A stretch of 64,000 nt of DNA, taken from Bacteroidota bacterium (lineage in GTDB: Bacteria > Bacteroidota > Bacteroidia > Chitinophagales > Saprospiraceae). Location: positions 1-64,000 of the forward strand of contig JAKQHM010000056.1 in assembly GCA_029572935.1 (NCBI GenBank). The letters are read 5' to 3'. The position numbers and the translations under genes are program-made. The notes beneath the pieces are model-generated. The model searched no databases, was not told the origin of the DNA, and saw only the letters and a list, made by a program, of their open reading frames with translations. Below, in pieces: positions 26,592-34,955 of this stretch (its first letter is position 1; each line of letters begins with the position of its first letter).

Positions 26592-26640
26592 TTTAATTTT
26601 TTTGTAATATATTTTTTAAACCATTTTGGCTCGTGTCGGG

Positions 26641-26648
26641 TATCTTTG
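26641..26648 (+). promoter_or_regulatory. Promoter -7 element for the phosphohexomutase gene
   Basis: TATCTTTG, an exact -7 match, lies 20 bases before the ATG at 26668 and inside a longer open frame, so it argues for the shorter start. Confidence 0.5.
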
Positions 26649-26667
26649 CGCCAATTATCGAAAGCAG

Positions 26668-28062
26668 ATGAGCGTTTATCAAATCAAATTTGGAACAGAC
26701 GGCTGGAGGGCCGTCATAGCTGAAGCCTACACGGTTGAAAATCTGAGAAGAATCAGTCGTGCCACGGCAATCTGGATGAAATCAAAAGGCATGAAGTCTG
26801 CTTTGATCGGTCACGACTGCCGATTTGGAGGACAGATTTTTTTAGAAGAAACCGCCCGGATCCTGGCTTCGGAAGGAATCCGCGTTTGGGCTGCAAAGGG
26901 ATTTGTGAGTACACCCATGGTTTCCCTTGGGGTCGTGCACCATCAGACCGATATGGGCATCGTCATTACTGCCAGCCACAACCCTCCTGAGTACAATGGG
27001 TACAAGCTCAAATCTTCATACGGGGGGCCGACCACGCCTGCAGAAATTGCAGAAATTGAGAAATGCATCCCGGACCATTCCGGAGACGAGCCTGGCCGTC
27101 TGGATTCCTACTCGGATCTGATCCAATGGATCGATCTGGAAGATCTCTATCTGCAGCGCGTCAGAGACTCATTCGATCTGGAATCCATTCAAAAAAAATC
27201 CAATCTGGCATACGACGCCATGTATGGTGCCGGACAGAGCGTCATGAAAGCTCTGTTTCCAAACCTTAAGGCTTTTCATTGCGAGTGGAACCCCGGTTTT
27301 AATGGTACAGCTCCTGAACCCATCACCAAGAACCTTCAGGAAATCATGACTTACCTGGCTTCTCATCCGGATCAATATATTGGGGTGGCCAATGATGGCG
27401 ATGCAGATCGTGTAGCGATGATCGATCCCGGGGGGAAGCTGATCGATTCACACCACATACTGCTTTTGCTTTTGCGCTATCTGGTGGAAGAGAAAAACAT
27501 GACGGGCGAACTCGCCATCAGCTTCTCGGTCACCAATAAAATGCAGAGACTTGCTGATCACTACGGACTCAAAACCCACATTACCAGGATCGGCTTTAAA
27601 TACATAGCTGAATTGATGGTGCAAAGAGACATTCTGGTGGCAGGTGAAGAATCTGGAGGTCTGGCTGTAAAAGGTCATATTCCGGAACGCGACGGCATCT
27701 GGATCGCACTCACGGTACTGGAATATGTGGCCCGTTCCGGCAAGACCATTCAGACTCTGATACAGGAGATTTACGATCTGGTCGGATCTTTTTATTACGA
27801 TCGTCTGGACCTGAAGCTCTGGCCTGAGCAAATGGATGCTGTAAAAAGCCAACTGGCATCGGGGATCCGCGGACAATGGGGAAATTTTAGAACATCCAAA
27901 TACGAAGATCTGGATGGCCACAAATACTATTTTGACCACGACAATTGGCTGATGTTTCGTTTATCGGGTACAGAACCTGTCCTCCGGATTTACGCTCAGG
28001 GGCGCGATGAGACAGAATGCAAGGCCATTCTGGATGCTGCCGTGAAAGAACTGAATCTTTGA
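26668..28062 (+). CDS. Phosphoglucomutase/phosphomannomutase family protein
   Basis: This 464-residue alpha-D-phosphohexomutase interconverts sugar 1- and 6-phosphates. All four domains show their signatures: the phosphoserine loop TASHNPPEYNGYK (about residue 100), the metal loop NDGDADRVAM (about 242), the sugar-binding GEESGG (about 326) and the phosphate loop RLSGTEPVLR (about 435). N-terminal FGTDGWRAV is typical of the family. Whether glucose, mannose or glucosamine phosphate is the main substrate cannot be told. The ATG at 26668 is chosen over a TTG 42 bases upstream because of family N-termini and the promoter position. Confidence 0.94.
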   Translation: MSVYQIKFGTDGWRAVIAEAYTVENLRRISRATAIWMKSKGMKSALIGHDCRFGGQIFLEETARILASEGIRVWAAKGFVSTPMVSLGVVHHQTDMGIVITASHNPPEYNGYKLKSSYGGPTTPAEIAEIEKCIPDHSGDEPGRLDSYSDLIQWIDLEDLYLQRVRDSFDLESIQKKSNLAYDAMYGAGQSVMKALFPNLKAFHCEWNPGFNGTAPEPITKNLQEIMTYLASHPDQYIGVANDGDADRVAMIDPGGKLIDSHHILLLLLRYLVEEKNMTGELAISFSVTNKMQRLADHYGLKTHITRIGFKYIAELMVQRDILVAGEESGGLAVKGHIPERDGIWIALTVLEYVARSGKTIQTLIQEIYDLVGSFYYDRLDLKLWPEQMDAVKSQLASGIRGQWGNFRTSKYEDLDGHKYYFDHDNWLMFRLSGTEPVLRIYAQGRDETECKAILDAAVKELNL

Positions 28063-28086
28063 TTTCACATTCAATGATCTGACGCA

Positions 28087-28518
28087 TCAGCGAATCATCG
28101 CTGTATGCGGAATATTGTCTTCCATATATTCTGCTCCGATAGGCTGAAAACCCATGGACTGATAAAATTGAAGCAAATAAGATTGCGCTGAGATCTTGAT
28201 GGGGATCCCGGGATACAATCTTTCGCATTCGCGCAGGGCATATTCCATGATCTTTCGACCCCAGCCAAACCTCCTGTATTCAGGATGGCTGACCACCCTC
28301 CCTATGGATGCATATCCATTGTAGGACAGGCCTTCGGGCAGCAATCGGGCGTAAGCCAACAGGATGCCATTTTGGTCTGAGATCATCAGATGATAGGACC
28401 TCTGATCCTTGTCATCCGCATCCAGATAAACACAATTCTGCTCTACCACGAAAACCAGGCTCCTGAGTTGGAGGATCTGATACAACTCCAGCGGGGTCAA
28501 GTCATCAAAGATTTTCAT
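28087..28518 (-). CDS. elaA: ElaA-like GNAT acetyltransferase
   Basis: This is a 143-residue GCN5-related N-acetyltransferase. It matches the ElaA subgroup closely in wording: LYQILQLRSLVFVVEQNCVY near the start, GRVVSHPEYRRFGWGRKIM as the acetyl-CoA loop, and SAQSYLLQFYQSMGFQPIG near the end. The acceptor is unknown. An upstream in-frame GTG (28545) would add nine residues; the ATG at 28518 agrees with the length of other ElaA proteins. It lies 53 bases after dnaX on the same strand and may be cotranscribed. Confidence 0.9.
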   Translation of the reverse strand: MKIFDDLTPLELYQILQLRSLVFVVEQNCVYLDADDKDQRSYHLMISDQNGILLAYARLLPEGLSYNGYASIGRVVSHPEYRRFGWGRKIMEYALRECERLYPGIPIKISAQSYLLQFYQSMGFQPIGAEYMEDNIPHTAMIR

Positions 28519-28571
28519 GCGGTATGATACATCCTTATCTTCCACGTGGTATGCTGCTTTGTCTTAATAAT

Positions 28572-30341
28572 TCAATCCTCGTCCAATCTCAATCCCAGGA
28601 TTTGTACCGCATCTTCAATGACGGGATTGGTTTGTTTCATCAATTCGAATTTCTCTCTGGCAGACAGCAACTTTTTAGGTTTAACCTGTTCATCTTTGCC
28701 TGCCATCTCCGGATCTATTTCCACGGAACTGCGGATGTCGGGTTCGCGAAAGAAATCCTTTATTCTGCTTTCGAGCTGAATCTCCCTTCGGATTGCTTCC
28801 TGAGCCAAAACCGAGCCCACCAGAAAACGGATTATCTTTTCCTCCACCACAAATCTGGCCTGCTTCATATACACCAGGAGAGAATTGGATTTCTGATCTG
28901 CAATGCACTTTTCCCAGAATTCAGCAGCCGTCTCCTGATTAAATTCCTTTTTTCCGGCCTGGCGTTCTGATTCTTCCCTTGCAATCTTCTCTCTGATCTT
29001 GTGGATATCGCTCAATCGGGGTATATGAGACAGACCGGAACCGATTCCTTCGATCGCAGGGCGTTCTGCACTCATGGACGGAATTGCTGTCTCCGCCTGA
29101 GCAGTTGCCACTTCTGATTTTAATTTTAATTCACGTGCAGGTGGGTCTGCAGCTTTTATCTGTTCAGAGACCTGAACGACAGGTTTCAGTTCAGGGTTTT
29201 TTTTTTCTTCTTCTCCGGTGGAGAAGGCTGTCGCCGGCAAGGACCTGAAACGCGACAGTTGACAAATCCGCGCGAGTAAGATCTCCAAATGCAGTCTCTT
29301 GTTTCGGGCCATATTCAGATTGATCTCCGACTCATTGACCAGACTCAGGCAGGTCATCAGAAAGGAAACAGAGCAGGATTTGGCCTGATTCAAATAACGG
29401 GCCTTGGACTGATCACTTCCCTCAAACAGAGCGATCATTTTTTCATCCTGGCAAACCATCAGGTTTCTGGCATGGCTCCCCAATCCTTCTACCAATACTT
29501 CCGGGTCAAATCCAAGCTTGAGGACCTGATCGAACAGCAGCAGAGCTCCGCGCACATCCTCTCCCAGGAAAGCATCGTAGAAACGGAAAAAATAATCCTG
29601 ATCCAATACGTTCAGGTTTTCCAGCACATCCTGATAACTCAGTTTTTTACCACTGAAACTTGTGATCCGGTCGAATATGGAAAGTGCATCCCTCATGGCC
29701 CCATCAGCCTTTTGGGCGATCAGATAAAGGGCTTCGGCTTCAGCTTCAATGGATTCTTTGTGACAGATTTTTTCCAGCTGCACAATGATGTCCTTGACCT
29801 GGATCCTCCGAAAGTCATAGACCTGACATCGGCTGAGTATGGTGGGGATGATCTTGTGTTTTTCCGTGGTAGCCAGAATAAATTTGGCATAGGGTGGCGG
29901 CTCCTCCAGGGTTTTCAAAAAGGCATTAAATGCCGCCGAAGTGAGCATATGGACCTCATCTATGATGTAGATCTTGTATTTCCCATATTGGGGTTGGTAG
30001 CGGACCTGTTCTACAAGGGCTCGTATATCTTCCACCCCATTATTGGAAGCAGCATCCAACTCGATGATGTTGAATGAATTATTTTCCTGAAAAGCACGGC
30101 AGGTAGGACATTCATTGCAAGGCTCCCACTCCGCTGTAGGATGCTCGCAGTTGAGCACGCGGGCCAAGATCCGGGCACAGGTGGTCTTACCCACGCCCCT
30201 GGGTCCAGTGAACAAAAATGCATGAGCCACCTGCCCTTTGGAAAGGGCATTGCGCAAAGTGCGGGAAATATGCTCCTGTCCAATGACATCAGACCATTTG
30301 AGGGGCCTGTACTTGCGCGCTGAAACCAAAAATCCTTCCAT
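28572..30341 (-). CDS. dnaX: DNA polymerase III subunit gamma/tau
   Basis: DnaX is the clamp-loader ATPase of the replisome. The 589-residue protein has the AAA+ core at its N-terminus: GPRGVGKTT (about residue 45), a four-Cys zinc module (CEHPTAEWEPCNECPTC), DEVHM and the arginine finger in LSRCQVYDF. Residues 380-460 are a low-complexity linker and the rest is a tau-like tail. Two start codons are in frame; a TATTTTTG promoter element (30352-30359, minus strand) lies between them, so the downstream ATG (MEGFLVSARKYRP) is the likely start with a leader of only about four bases. No slippery heptamer was recognised. Confidence 0.95.
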   Translation of the reverse strand: MEGFLVSARKYRPLKWSDVIGQEHISRTLRNALSKGQVAHAFLFTGPRGVGKTTCARILARVLNCEHPTAEWEPCNECPTCRAFQENNSFNIIELDAASNNGVEDIRALVEQVRYQPQYGKYKIYIIDEVHMLTSAAFNAFLKTLEEPPPYAKFILATTEKHKIIPTILSRCQVYDFRRIQVKDIIVQLEKICHKESIEAEAEALYLIAQKADGAMRDALSIFDRITSFSGKKLSYQDVLENLNVLDQDYFFRFYDAFLGEDVRGALLLFDQVLKLGFDPEVLVEGLGSHARNLMVCQDEKMIALFEGSDQSKARYLNQAKSCSVSFLMTCLSLVNESEINLNMARNKRLHLEILLARICQLSRFRSLPATAFSTGEEEKKNPELKPVVQVSEQIKAADPPARELKLKSEVATAQAETAIPSMSAERPAIEGIGSGLSHIPRLSDIHKIREKIAREESERQAGKKEFNQETAAEFWEKCIADQKSNSLLVYMKQARFVVEEKIIRFLVGSVLAQEAIRREIQLESRIKDFFREPDIRSSVEIDPEMAGKDEQVKPKKLLSAREKFELMKQTNPVIEDAVQILGLRLDED

Positions 30342-30351
30342 CTCGTGGGCC

Positions 30352-30359
30352 CAAAAATA
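30352..30359 (-). promoter_or_regulatory. Promoter -7 element for dnaX
   Basis: TATTTTTG on the minus strand matches TAnnTTTG and ends 10 bases before the dnaX ATG, predicting a very short leader. It decides between two in-frame starts. Confidence 0.45.
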
Positions 30360-30484
30360 GGGCTTTGGCTTCATTTGAACAGGATAAAATACCTCTTCAT
30401 GGGTTCCGGTCTTCCTGGACCTGTTCCAACTGCAATGTGCACCCTCTTTCTGAGTGCAATCGCCGGGCAGAGTGGTATTTACCT

Positions 30485-30492
30485 TACCTTTG
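30485..30492 (+). promoter_or_regulatory. Promoter -7 element for nadE
   Basis: TACCTTTG matches TAnnTTTG exactly and lies 19 bases before the ATG at 30512, well inside a longer open frame. No TTTG is found at the -33 position. Confidence 0.45.
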
Positions 30493-30511
30493 TTCTAACA
30501 ATGAAAGGAAC

Positions 30512-32149
30512 ATGCGCATAAGTCTGGCACAGCTCAATTACCACATAGGAAACTTCGAAAGCAACCTGAGACTGATGAAAAATGCCATCTCAGAAGCGAA
30601 AGCACAGGAGGCTGACCTGATTTGCTTTAGCGAACTTGCTACCTGCGGCTATCCTCCCCGGGATTTTCTGGAGTTCAGGGACTTTATCAAGCGTTCCATG
30701 GAAGTTGTCAATGAATTGTGCAAAATGAGCAAGGACATAGCTGTGGTGGTGGGAGCTCCTACTGTCAATCCTGAGATAAATGGCAAAGACCTCTATAATT
30801 CCGTATTTTTTCTGGCGGAAGGCAAGGTCAGACACATCGCACACAAAGCTCTTCTACCCAATTATGACATTTTCGATGAATACCGATATTTCGAGCCGGC
30901 TGAAGAGTTTTCCTTGGTGGAATTCAAGGGCAAGAAAATTGCACTGACCATTTGCGAAGATATCTGGAATCTCGGCAACAACAATCCAATGTACACCGTA
31001 TGTCCTCTGGATGAACTCCGTTCCGGCCATCCCGATTTTATACTCAATCTTTCTGCTTCCCCCTTCAGTTATGCCCATTCAGCAGAAAGATTGCATACCA
31101 TACGGGCTAATGTTCAGCAATATGGCATTCCCATGTTTTATGTAAATTGTTTTGGCGGACAGACAGATATACTTTTTGACGGTGGGAGCGTGGTAATGTC
31201 TCCCGATGGGAATTGTTATGACGAAATGCCCTTCTTCGAGCCTTGCATCCGTACTTATGATTTGCAGGAAGTGATTCGTGGAGGTCAATCCAGAGAACAG
31301 GCCAAGGAAAAAACAGAACTTATCTACCGGGCCTTGGTCATGGGCATCCGGGACTATTTCTCCAAACTAGGTTTTACAAAAGCCATTCTGGGTCTTTCAG
31401 GGGGCATTGACTCTGCTCTGACCGCCGTACTGGCTGTAGATGCATTGGGTCCTGAAAACGTGATGGGCTTGCTTATGCCTTCTCCCCATTCATCTGAGGG
31501 ATCTGTGACAGATGCCAGGGATCTGGCAGAAAACCTGGAAATGAAGTATGAGATCATTCCCATCGAGCAGGGGATTCAGGCATATGGGTCGATGCTGGAA
31601 CCCTGGTTTCAGGGTTTGAATACTGACATCACAGAGGAAAATATACAGGCCAGGATCCGTGGGATGTTACTGATGGCATTTTCCAACAAGTTCAAGCACA
31701 TCCTGCTCAATACCACCAACAAGAGTGAAATGGCTGTAGGATACGGCACACTCTATGGAGATCTTTGCGGCGGATTGGCCGTTCTGGCAGATGTTTACAA
31801 AACCGAGGTCTATGAACTGGCCAGGTGGGTCAACCGCAATGAAATCCGTATTCCCCTGAACTCCATCAGCAAGGCCCCTTCCGCAGAACTTCGGCCCGGA
31901 CAAAAAGACAGCGATTCTCTGCCGGAATACCACCTCCTCGATCCTGTTTTATACCAATACATTGAACAAAGAAAAGGACCGGAGGAGATCATCGCTATGG
32001 GTCATGAAAGAAATCTGGTATTGCGCTCCCTGAAAATGGTCAACCAGGCAGAATTTAAGAGACATCAGGCGGCACCCGTATTGCGCATTTCCTCCAAAGC
32101 CTTTGGCCAGGGTAGAAGAATGCCGATCGAAGGAAGATATCTGATTTAA
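30512..32149 (+). CDS. nadE: Glutamine-dependent NAD+ synthase
   Basis: NadE amidates nicotinic acid adenine dinucleotide to NAD+ using glutamine. The 545-residue protein joins an N-terminal nitrilase-type amidase domain (Glu of FSELATCGYPP, Lys of HKALLPNYD, catalytic Cys of TICEDIWN) to a C-terminal synthetase with the P-loop LGLSGGIDSAL (about residue 293) and the NKSEMAVGYGTLYGD segment. The open frame extends 147 bases upstream, but the ATG at 30512 gives the normal N-terminus (MRISLAQLNYHIG). Divergent from dnaX. Confidence 0.96.
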   Translation: MRISLAQLNYHIGNFESNLRLMKNAISEAKAQEADLICFSELATCGYPPRDFLEFRDFIKRSMEVVNELCKMSKDIAVVVGAPTVNPEINGKDLYNSVFFLAEGKVRHIAHKALLPNYDIFDEYRYFEPAEEFSLVEFKGKKIALTICEDIWNLGNNNPMYTVCPLDELRSGHPDFILNLSASPFSYAHSAERLHTIRANVQQYGIPMFYVNCFGGQTDILFDGGSVVMSPDGNCYDEMPFFEPCIRTYDLQEVIRGGQSREQAKEKTELIYRALVMGIRDYFSKLGFTKAILGLSGGIDSALTAVLAVDALGPENVMGLLMPSPHSSEGSVTDARDLAENLEMKYEIIPIEQGIQAYGSMLEPWFQGLNTDITEENIQARIRGMLLMAFSNKFKHILLNTTNKSEMAVGYGTLYGDLCGGLAVLADVYKTEVYELARWVNRNEIRIPLNSISKAPSAELRPGQKDSDSLPEYHLLDPVLYQYIEQRKGPEEIIAMGHERNLVLRSLKMVNQAEFKRHQAAPVLRISSKAFGQGRRMPIEGRYLI

Positions 32150-32174
32150 AATCATCCAGTTTCGGGTTTTGGTT

Positions 32175-32182
32175 TATTTTTG
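32175..32182 (+). promoter_or_regulatory. Promoter -7 element for the SPFH gene
   Basis: TATTTTTG matches TAnnTTTG. It lies 58 bases before the ATG at 32240, implying a leader of about 50 bases. Confidence 0.35.
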
Positions 32183-32239
32183 ATCACCGGAAATTATCCG
32201 GGTCAATCAATTGCATCACCTGATTTCAAATTTGTTGCC

Positions 32240-33178
32240 ATGGATATCACCACGATCATTTTTGCAGTTTTATTTGTTGTTCTCCTCATTTTTTCATTTG
32301 TGACCGTACAGCAGGGTACTGTAGCAGTCATCACCATTTTTGGAAAATACCGAAGATTGCTGAAACCCGGACTCAATGTCAAAATACCACTGATCGAAAG
32401 CATCTACAGACGCATTTCCATACAAAACAGAAGTGCCGAGCTGGGATTCCAGGCTGTCACCATGGACCAGGCTAATGTAAATTTTACTGCCATGCTTCTG
32501 TATTCCGTTTTAGACCACGAAGAGGAGACCATTAAAAATGTTGCATTCAAGTTTGTGGATGATCGCAACCTCATGCAGGCCCTTATACGATCCATTGAGG
32601 GATCTGTGCGTGCATTTGTTGCAACCAAAAGGCAAAGTGAAGTTCTTACCCTTCGTCGGGAGATAGTGGAAAACGTAAAAGAAAACCTCGACAAAACCCT
32701 GGAAGATTGGGGATATCATCTGATCGATCTGCAAATCAACGACATTACCTTTGACGAGGAGGTCATGCGCTCGATGGCCAAGGTCGTGGCATCCAACAAC
32801 CTCAAAGCTGCTGCTGAAAACGAAGGTCAAGCCCTTTTGATCACCAAAACGAAAGCTGCCGAAGCAGAAGGCAATGCCATTAAAATCGCTGCTGAAGCAG
32901 AACGTCTGGCTGCACAACTCAGGGGTCAGGGTATCGCTTCGTTTCGCGAAGAAATTGCAAAGGGTATGACCCATGCGGCCAAGTTGATGCAGGAATCCAA
33001 TCTGGACACTTCCCTCATCATGTTCAGTATGTGGACAGAAGCAGTTAAAAATTTCGCTGAACACGGCCGGGGCAATGTCATCTTTCTGGATGGCAGTCTG
33101 GATAATATGGATCAGACACTCAAACAGATGATGGCCATGGGAAAATTAAAGGATATTACTCAGGATGGTTCCAAATAA
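32240..33178 (+). CDS. SPFH/Band 7 membrane protein (stomatin/QmcA type)
   Basis: This is a 312-residue membrane-anchored scaffold protein. One N-terminal transmembrane helix (about residues 4-24) is followed by the SPFH domain (VQQGTVAVITIFGKYRRLLKPGLNVKIP, YRRISIQNRSAEL) and a long Ala/Glu-rich helical region (about 190-250) that forms oligomeric coiled coils. Family members organise membrane microdomains and often regulate FtsH-like proteases. No NfeD or HflC partner lies next to it. The start at 32240 is preferred over one 60 bases upstream because it places the helix at the extreme N-terminus. Confidence 0.9.
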   Translation: MDITTIIFAVLFVVLLIFSFVTVQQGTVAVITIFGKYRRLLKPGLNVKIPLIESIYRRISIQNRSAELGFQAVTMDQANVNFTAMLLYSVLDHEEETIKNVAFKFVDDRNLMQALIRSIEGSVRAFVATKRQSEVLTLRREIVENVKENLDKTLEDWGYHLIDLQINDITFDEEVMRSMAKVVASNNLKAAAENEGQALLITKTKAAEAEGNAIKIAAEAERLAAQLRGQGIASFREEIAKGMTHAAKLMQESNLDTSLIMFSMWTEAVKNFAEHGRGNVIFLDGSLDNMDQTLKQMMAMGKLKDITQDGSK

Positions 33179-33652
33179 TATTGTCCGGACAATTTTCCAT
33201 TTTCATAAAAGAATTTCAAATCTGATTTAAAAAGCTGTACTTTTTTCCTGCAATTTGCAACATTCTGTCATAAGTTACAACGGGAGCTTTTAGGCATCTC
33301 AAATACTGTATAAATCAGTAATGGATCATTAAGCAAATGCGTCGACAAAATCGATTTCTATTTGGATAATTGACTACGATCTAAATCTATCTGAATCGAT
33401 AAAGGAGGATTAAAATGCGATGGGTTTAAAGGATCCATCATGTTTGTATCCGTGATTTAACGATGCCTGAAGTATTACTATTTCAGGAAGCATTATTTTG
33501 CCAACTAAGCCAATTGAAATTCCTTCCGGCCTGCCCAAGGACCATCCGATTCATTCTACATATTAAATATATTTATATGTGTTTTTGTCCGTAATGGCCA
33601 AATTGCAGGCTTTGTGCGATCCTACCTTTGTCCCATAACAAAAGCTAAATTG
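33179..33652. other. Gap between the SPFH gene and an exported CsgG-like protein
   Basis: These 474 bases contain no credible gene. A purine-rich AAAGGAGG precedes an ATG (about 33416) whose frame stops after four codons. A short inverted repeat CCTGAA/TTCAGG lies near 33468-33489. The end of the gap holds the promoter of the next gene. Confidence 0.5.
33623..33630 (+). promoter_or_regulatory. Promoter -7 element for the exported CsgG-like protein
   Basis: TACCTTTG matches TAnnTTTG and lies 22 bases before the ATG at 33653; the -33 element (ATTG, 17-base spacing) is weak. Confidence 0.45.
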
Positions 33653-34753
33653 ATGAAAACGCTTATTCAAAAATCAACGACACTTGTCACATTCTTACTG
33701 ATTTGCCTGCAACTTTCAGCCCATAATTCCGGACCCATGCCGGTGATCACACTGGCAGGAATAGAAGTCAAAGGAACCAAACTCGACAGCAGCCTGGTCA
33801 CCGACCTGGTCATCCATGAACTCAGAAAACTCAATATTTACGATGTGACCAACCGCAGGGATGCGGAGTACGCTGCTGCACAGGAAGGCTTCTCCCTGCA
33901 GGATTGCTTCAGCAAACAATGCATGTTGCGCATCGGAAAACTTACGGAAAGTCAGAAAGTCATGGGGGGCAGCATCGAACGTTTCAGCGATAAAATTTAC
34001 CTGACCTTCCGGCTTGTGGATGTTCCTACCGGACAAGTCGTGAATTCATTTTCCATGGAATTCCTGAACCTGGAAGATCGGGTTGCTCTGATGATTGAGA
34101 TTACCCTGAAGAAAATGCACAACCTGGCGTATGATGAAGAATCTTACAAAAAGGTCACTACTGTGCAAACCCTGGAAAATACCCTCAACAATCCCAATGT
34201 AAGCAAACTCAATCTGAGTGGCCCCAGATTCGGATTTGGAATGATGCTGGGTCCGGATGCGCGCGACTACCGTAGACCGGAAAATCAAGGCGGATGGGGC
34301 GTTGAACCGATCGCCTCTCACATCGGATACCAGTTTGAAGTATCTTATCTCAACCAGGGGAATATTCAGGGTTTGTTTGAGTTCATTCCCCTGATCAATG
34401 CCATCGAGCAGGGATCTTTCATTCCCAGTCTGGGTATCCTGCATGGCATCCGCTCCAATAAAACCGGATTTGAATTTGCCGTGGGTACCAACTTCTCCAC
34501 TGTCACCAGAAAGACAGGATACTATACTGATAATGGCATTTGGAAAGAAGGTAAAAACCTCGAAGGAACCGAGAAACCCACCCTCCACAGGGATGGAAAG
34601 CTGAGGCTGGAAGGAGGACTGGTGCTGGCTTTGGGAAAATCATTCCGTAGCGGGAATATGAATTTTCCGGTCAACGCATATGCCGTCATCCGCAAGGATA
34701 GCCCCAGAATTGGTTTGTCTTTGGGATTTAATACCCGCCGCAATTCAAATTAA
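33653..34753 (+). CDS. Exported protein with CsgG-like N-terminal domain, function unknown
   Basis: This 366-residue protein has a signal peptide (cleavage near QLSAH). Residues 30-160 look like the fold shared by CsgG/LpoB/TolB-N proteins: a conserved strand (MPVITLAGIEVKGTKLDSSLVTDLVIHEL), a degenerate helix with QEGFSLQDCFSKQCMLRIGKL, where two Cys probably form a disulfide, and VMGGSIERFSDKIYLTFRLVD. Such domains usually help outer-membrane secretion or sense envelope state. Residues 190-366 are strand-rich and may be a barrel or sandwich. I do not recognise the exact family. It stands alone, with its own promoter and terminator. Confidence 0.7.
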   Translation: MKTLIQKSTTLVTFLLICLQLSAHNSGPMPVITLAGIEVKGTKLDSSLVTDLVIHELRKLNIYDVTNRRDAEYAAAQEGFSLQDCFSKQCMLRIGKLTESQKVMGGSIERFSDKIYLTFRLVDVPTGQVVNSFSMEFLNLEDRVALMIEITLKKMHNLAYDEESYKKVTTVQTLENTLNNPNVSKLNLSGPRFGFGMMLGPDARDYRRPENQGGWGVEPIASHIGYQFEVSYLNQGNIQGLFEFIPLINAIEQGSFIPSLGILHGIRSNKTGFEFAVGTNFSTVTRKTGYYTDNGIWKEGKNLEGTEKPTLHRDGKLRLEGGLVLALGKSFRSGNMNFPVNAYAVIRKDSPRIGLSLGFNTRRNSN

Positions 34754-34858
34754 TGTCTGATCGGGAAGTCTGCCGGGTTTGGAACACAATCGCCACTGCC
34801 CGATTTGAGCAAAAAGACCACTTTGAGATTCGTTTTTTAATTGTTTAGAACACCCATA

Positions 34859-34888
34859 GGGAGTGATCAGGAATCATTCCCTTTTTTT
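34859..34888 (+). terminator. Rho-independent terminator after the CsgG-like gene
   Basis: A nine-base-pair stem (GGGAGTGAT / ATCATTCCC, one G-T pair) around loop CAGGA is followed by seven T. It lies 106 bases after the stop codon. Confidence 0.85.
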
Positions 34889-34929
34889 ATTCTCTTTAAG
34901 TAGCAAAATTTACTGTCCAAGCTCTTTCG

Positions 34930-34937
34930 TATCTTTG
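34930..34937 (+). promoter_or_regulatory. Promoter -7 element for the subtilisin-like protease
   Basis: TATCTTTG matches TAnnTTTG exactly and lies 19 bases before the GTG start at 34956. The upstream element is a poor TTTA. Confidence 0.5.
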
Positions 34938-34955
34938 CACTAAATACCATTGACC

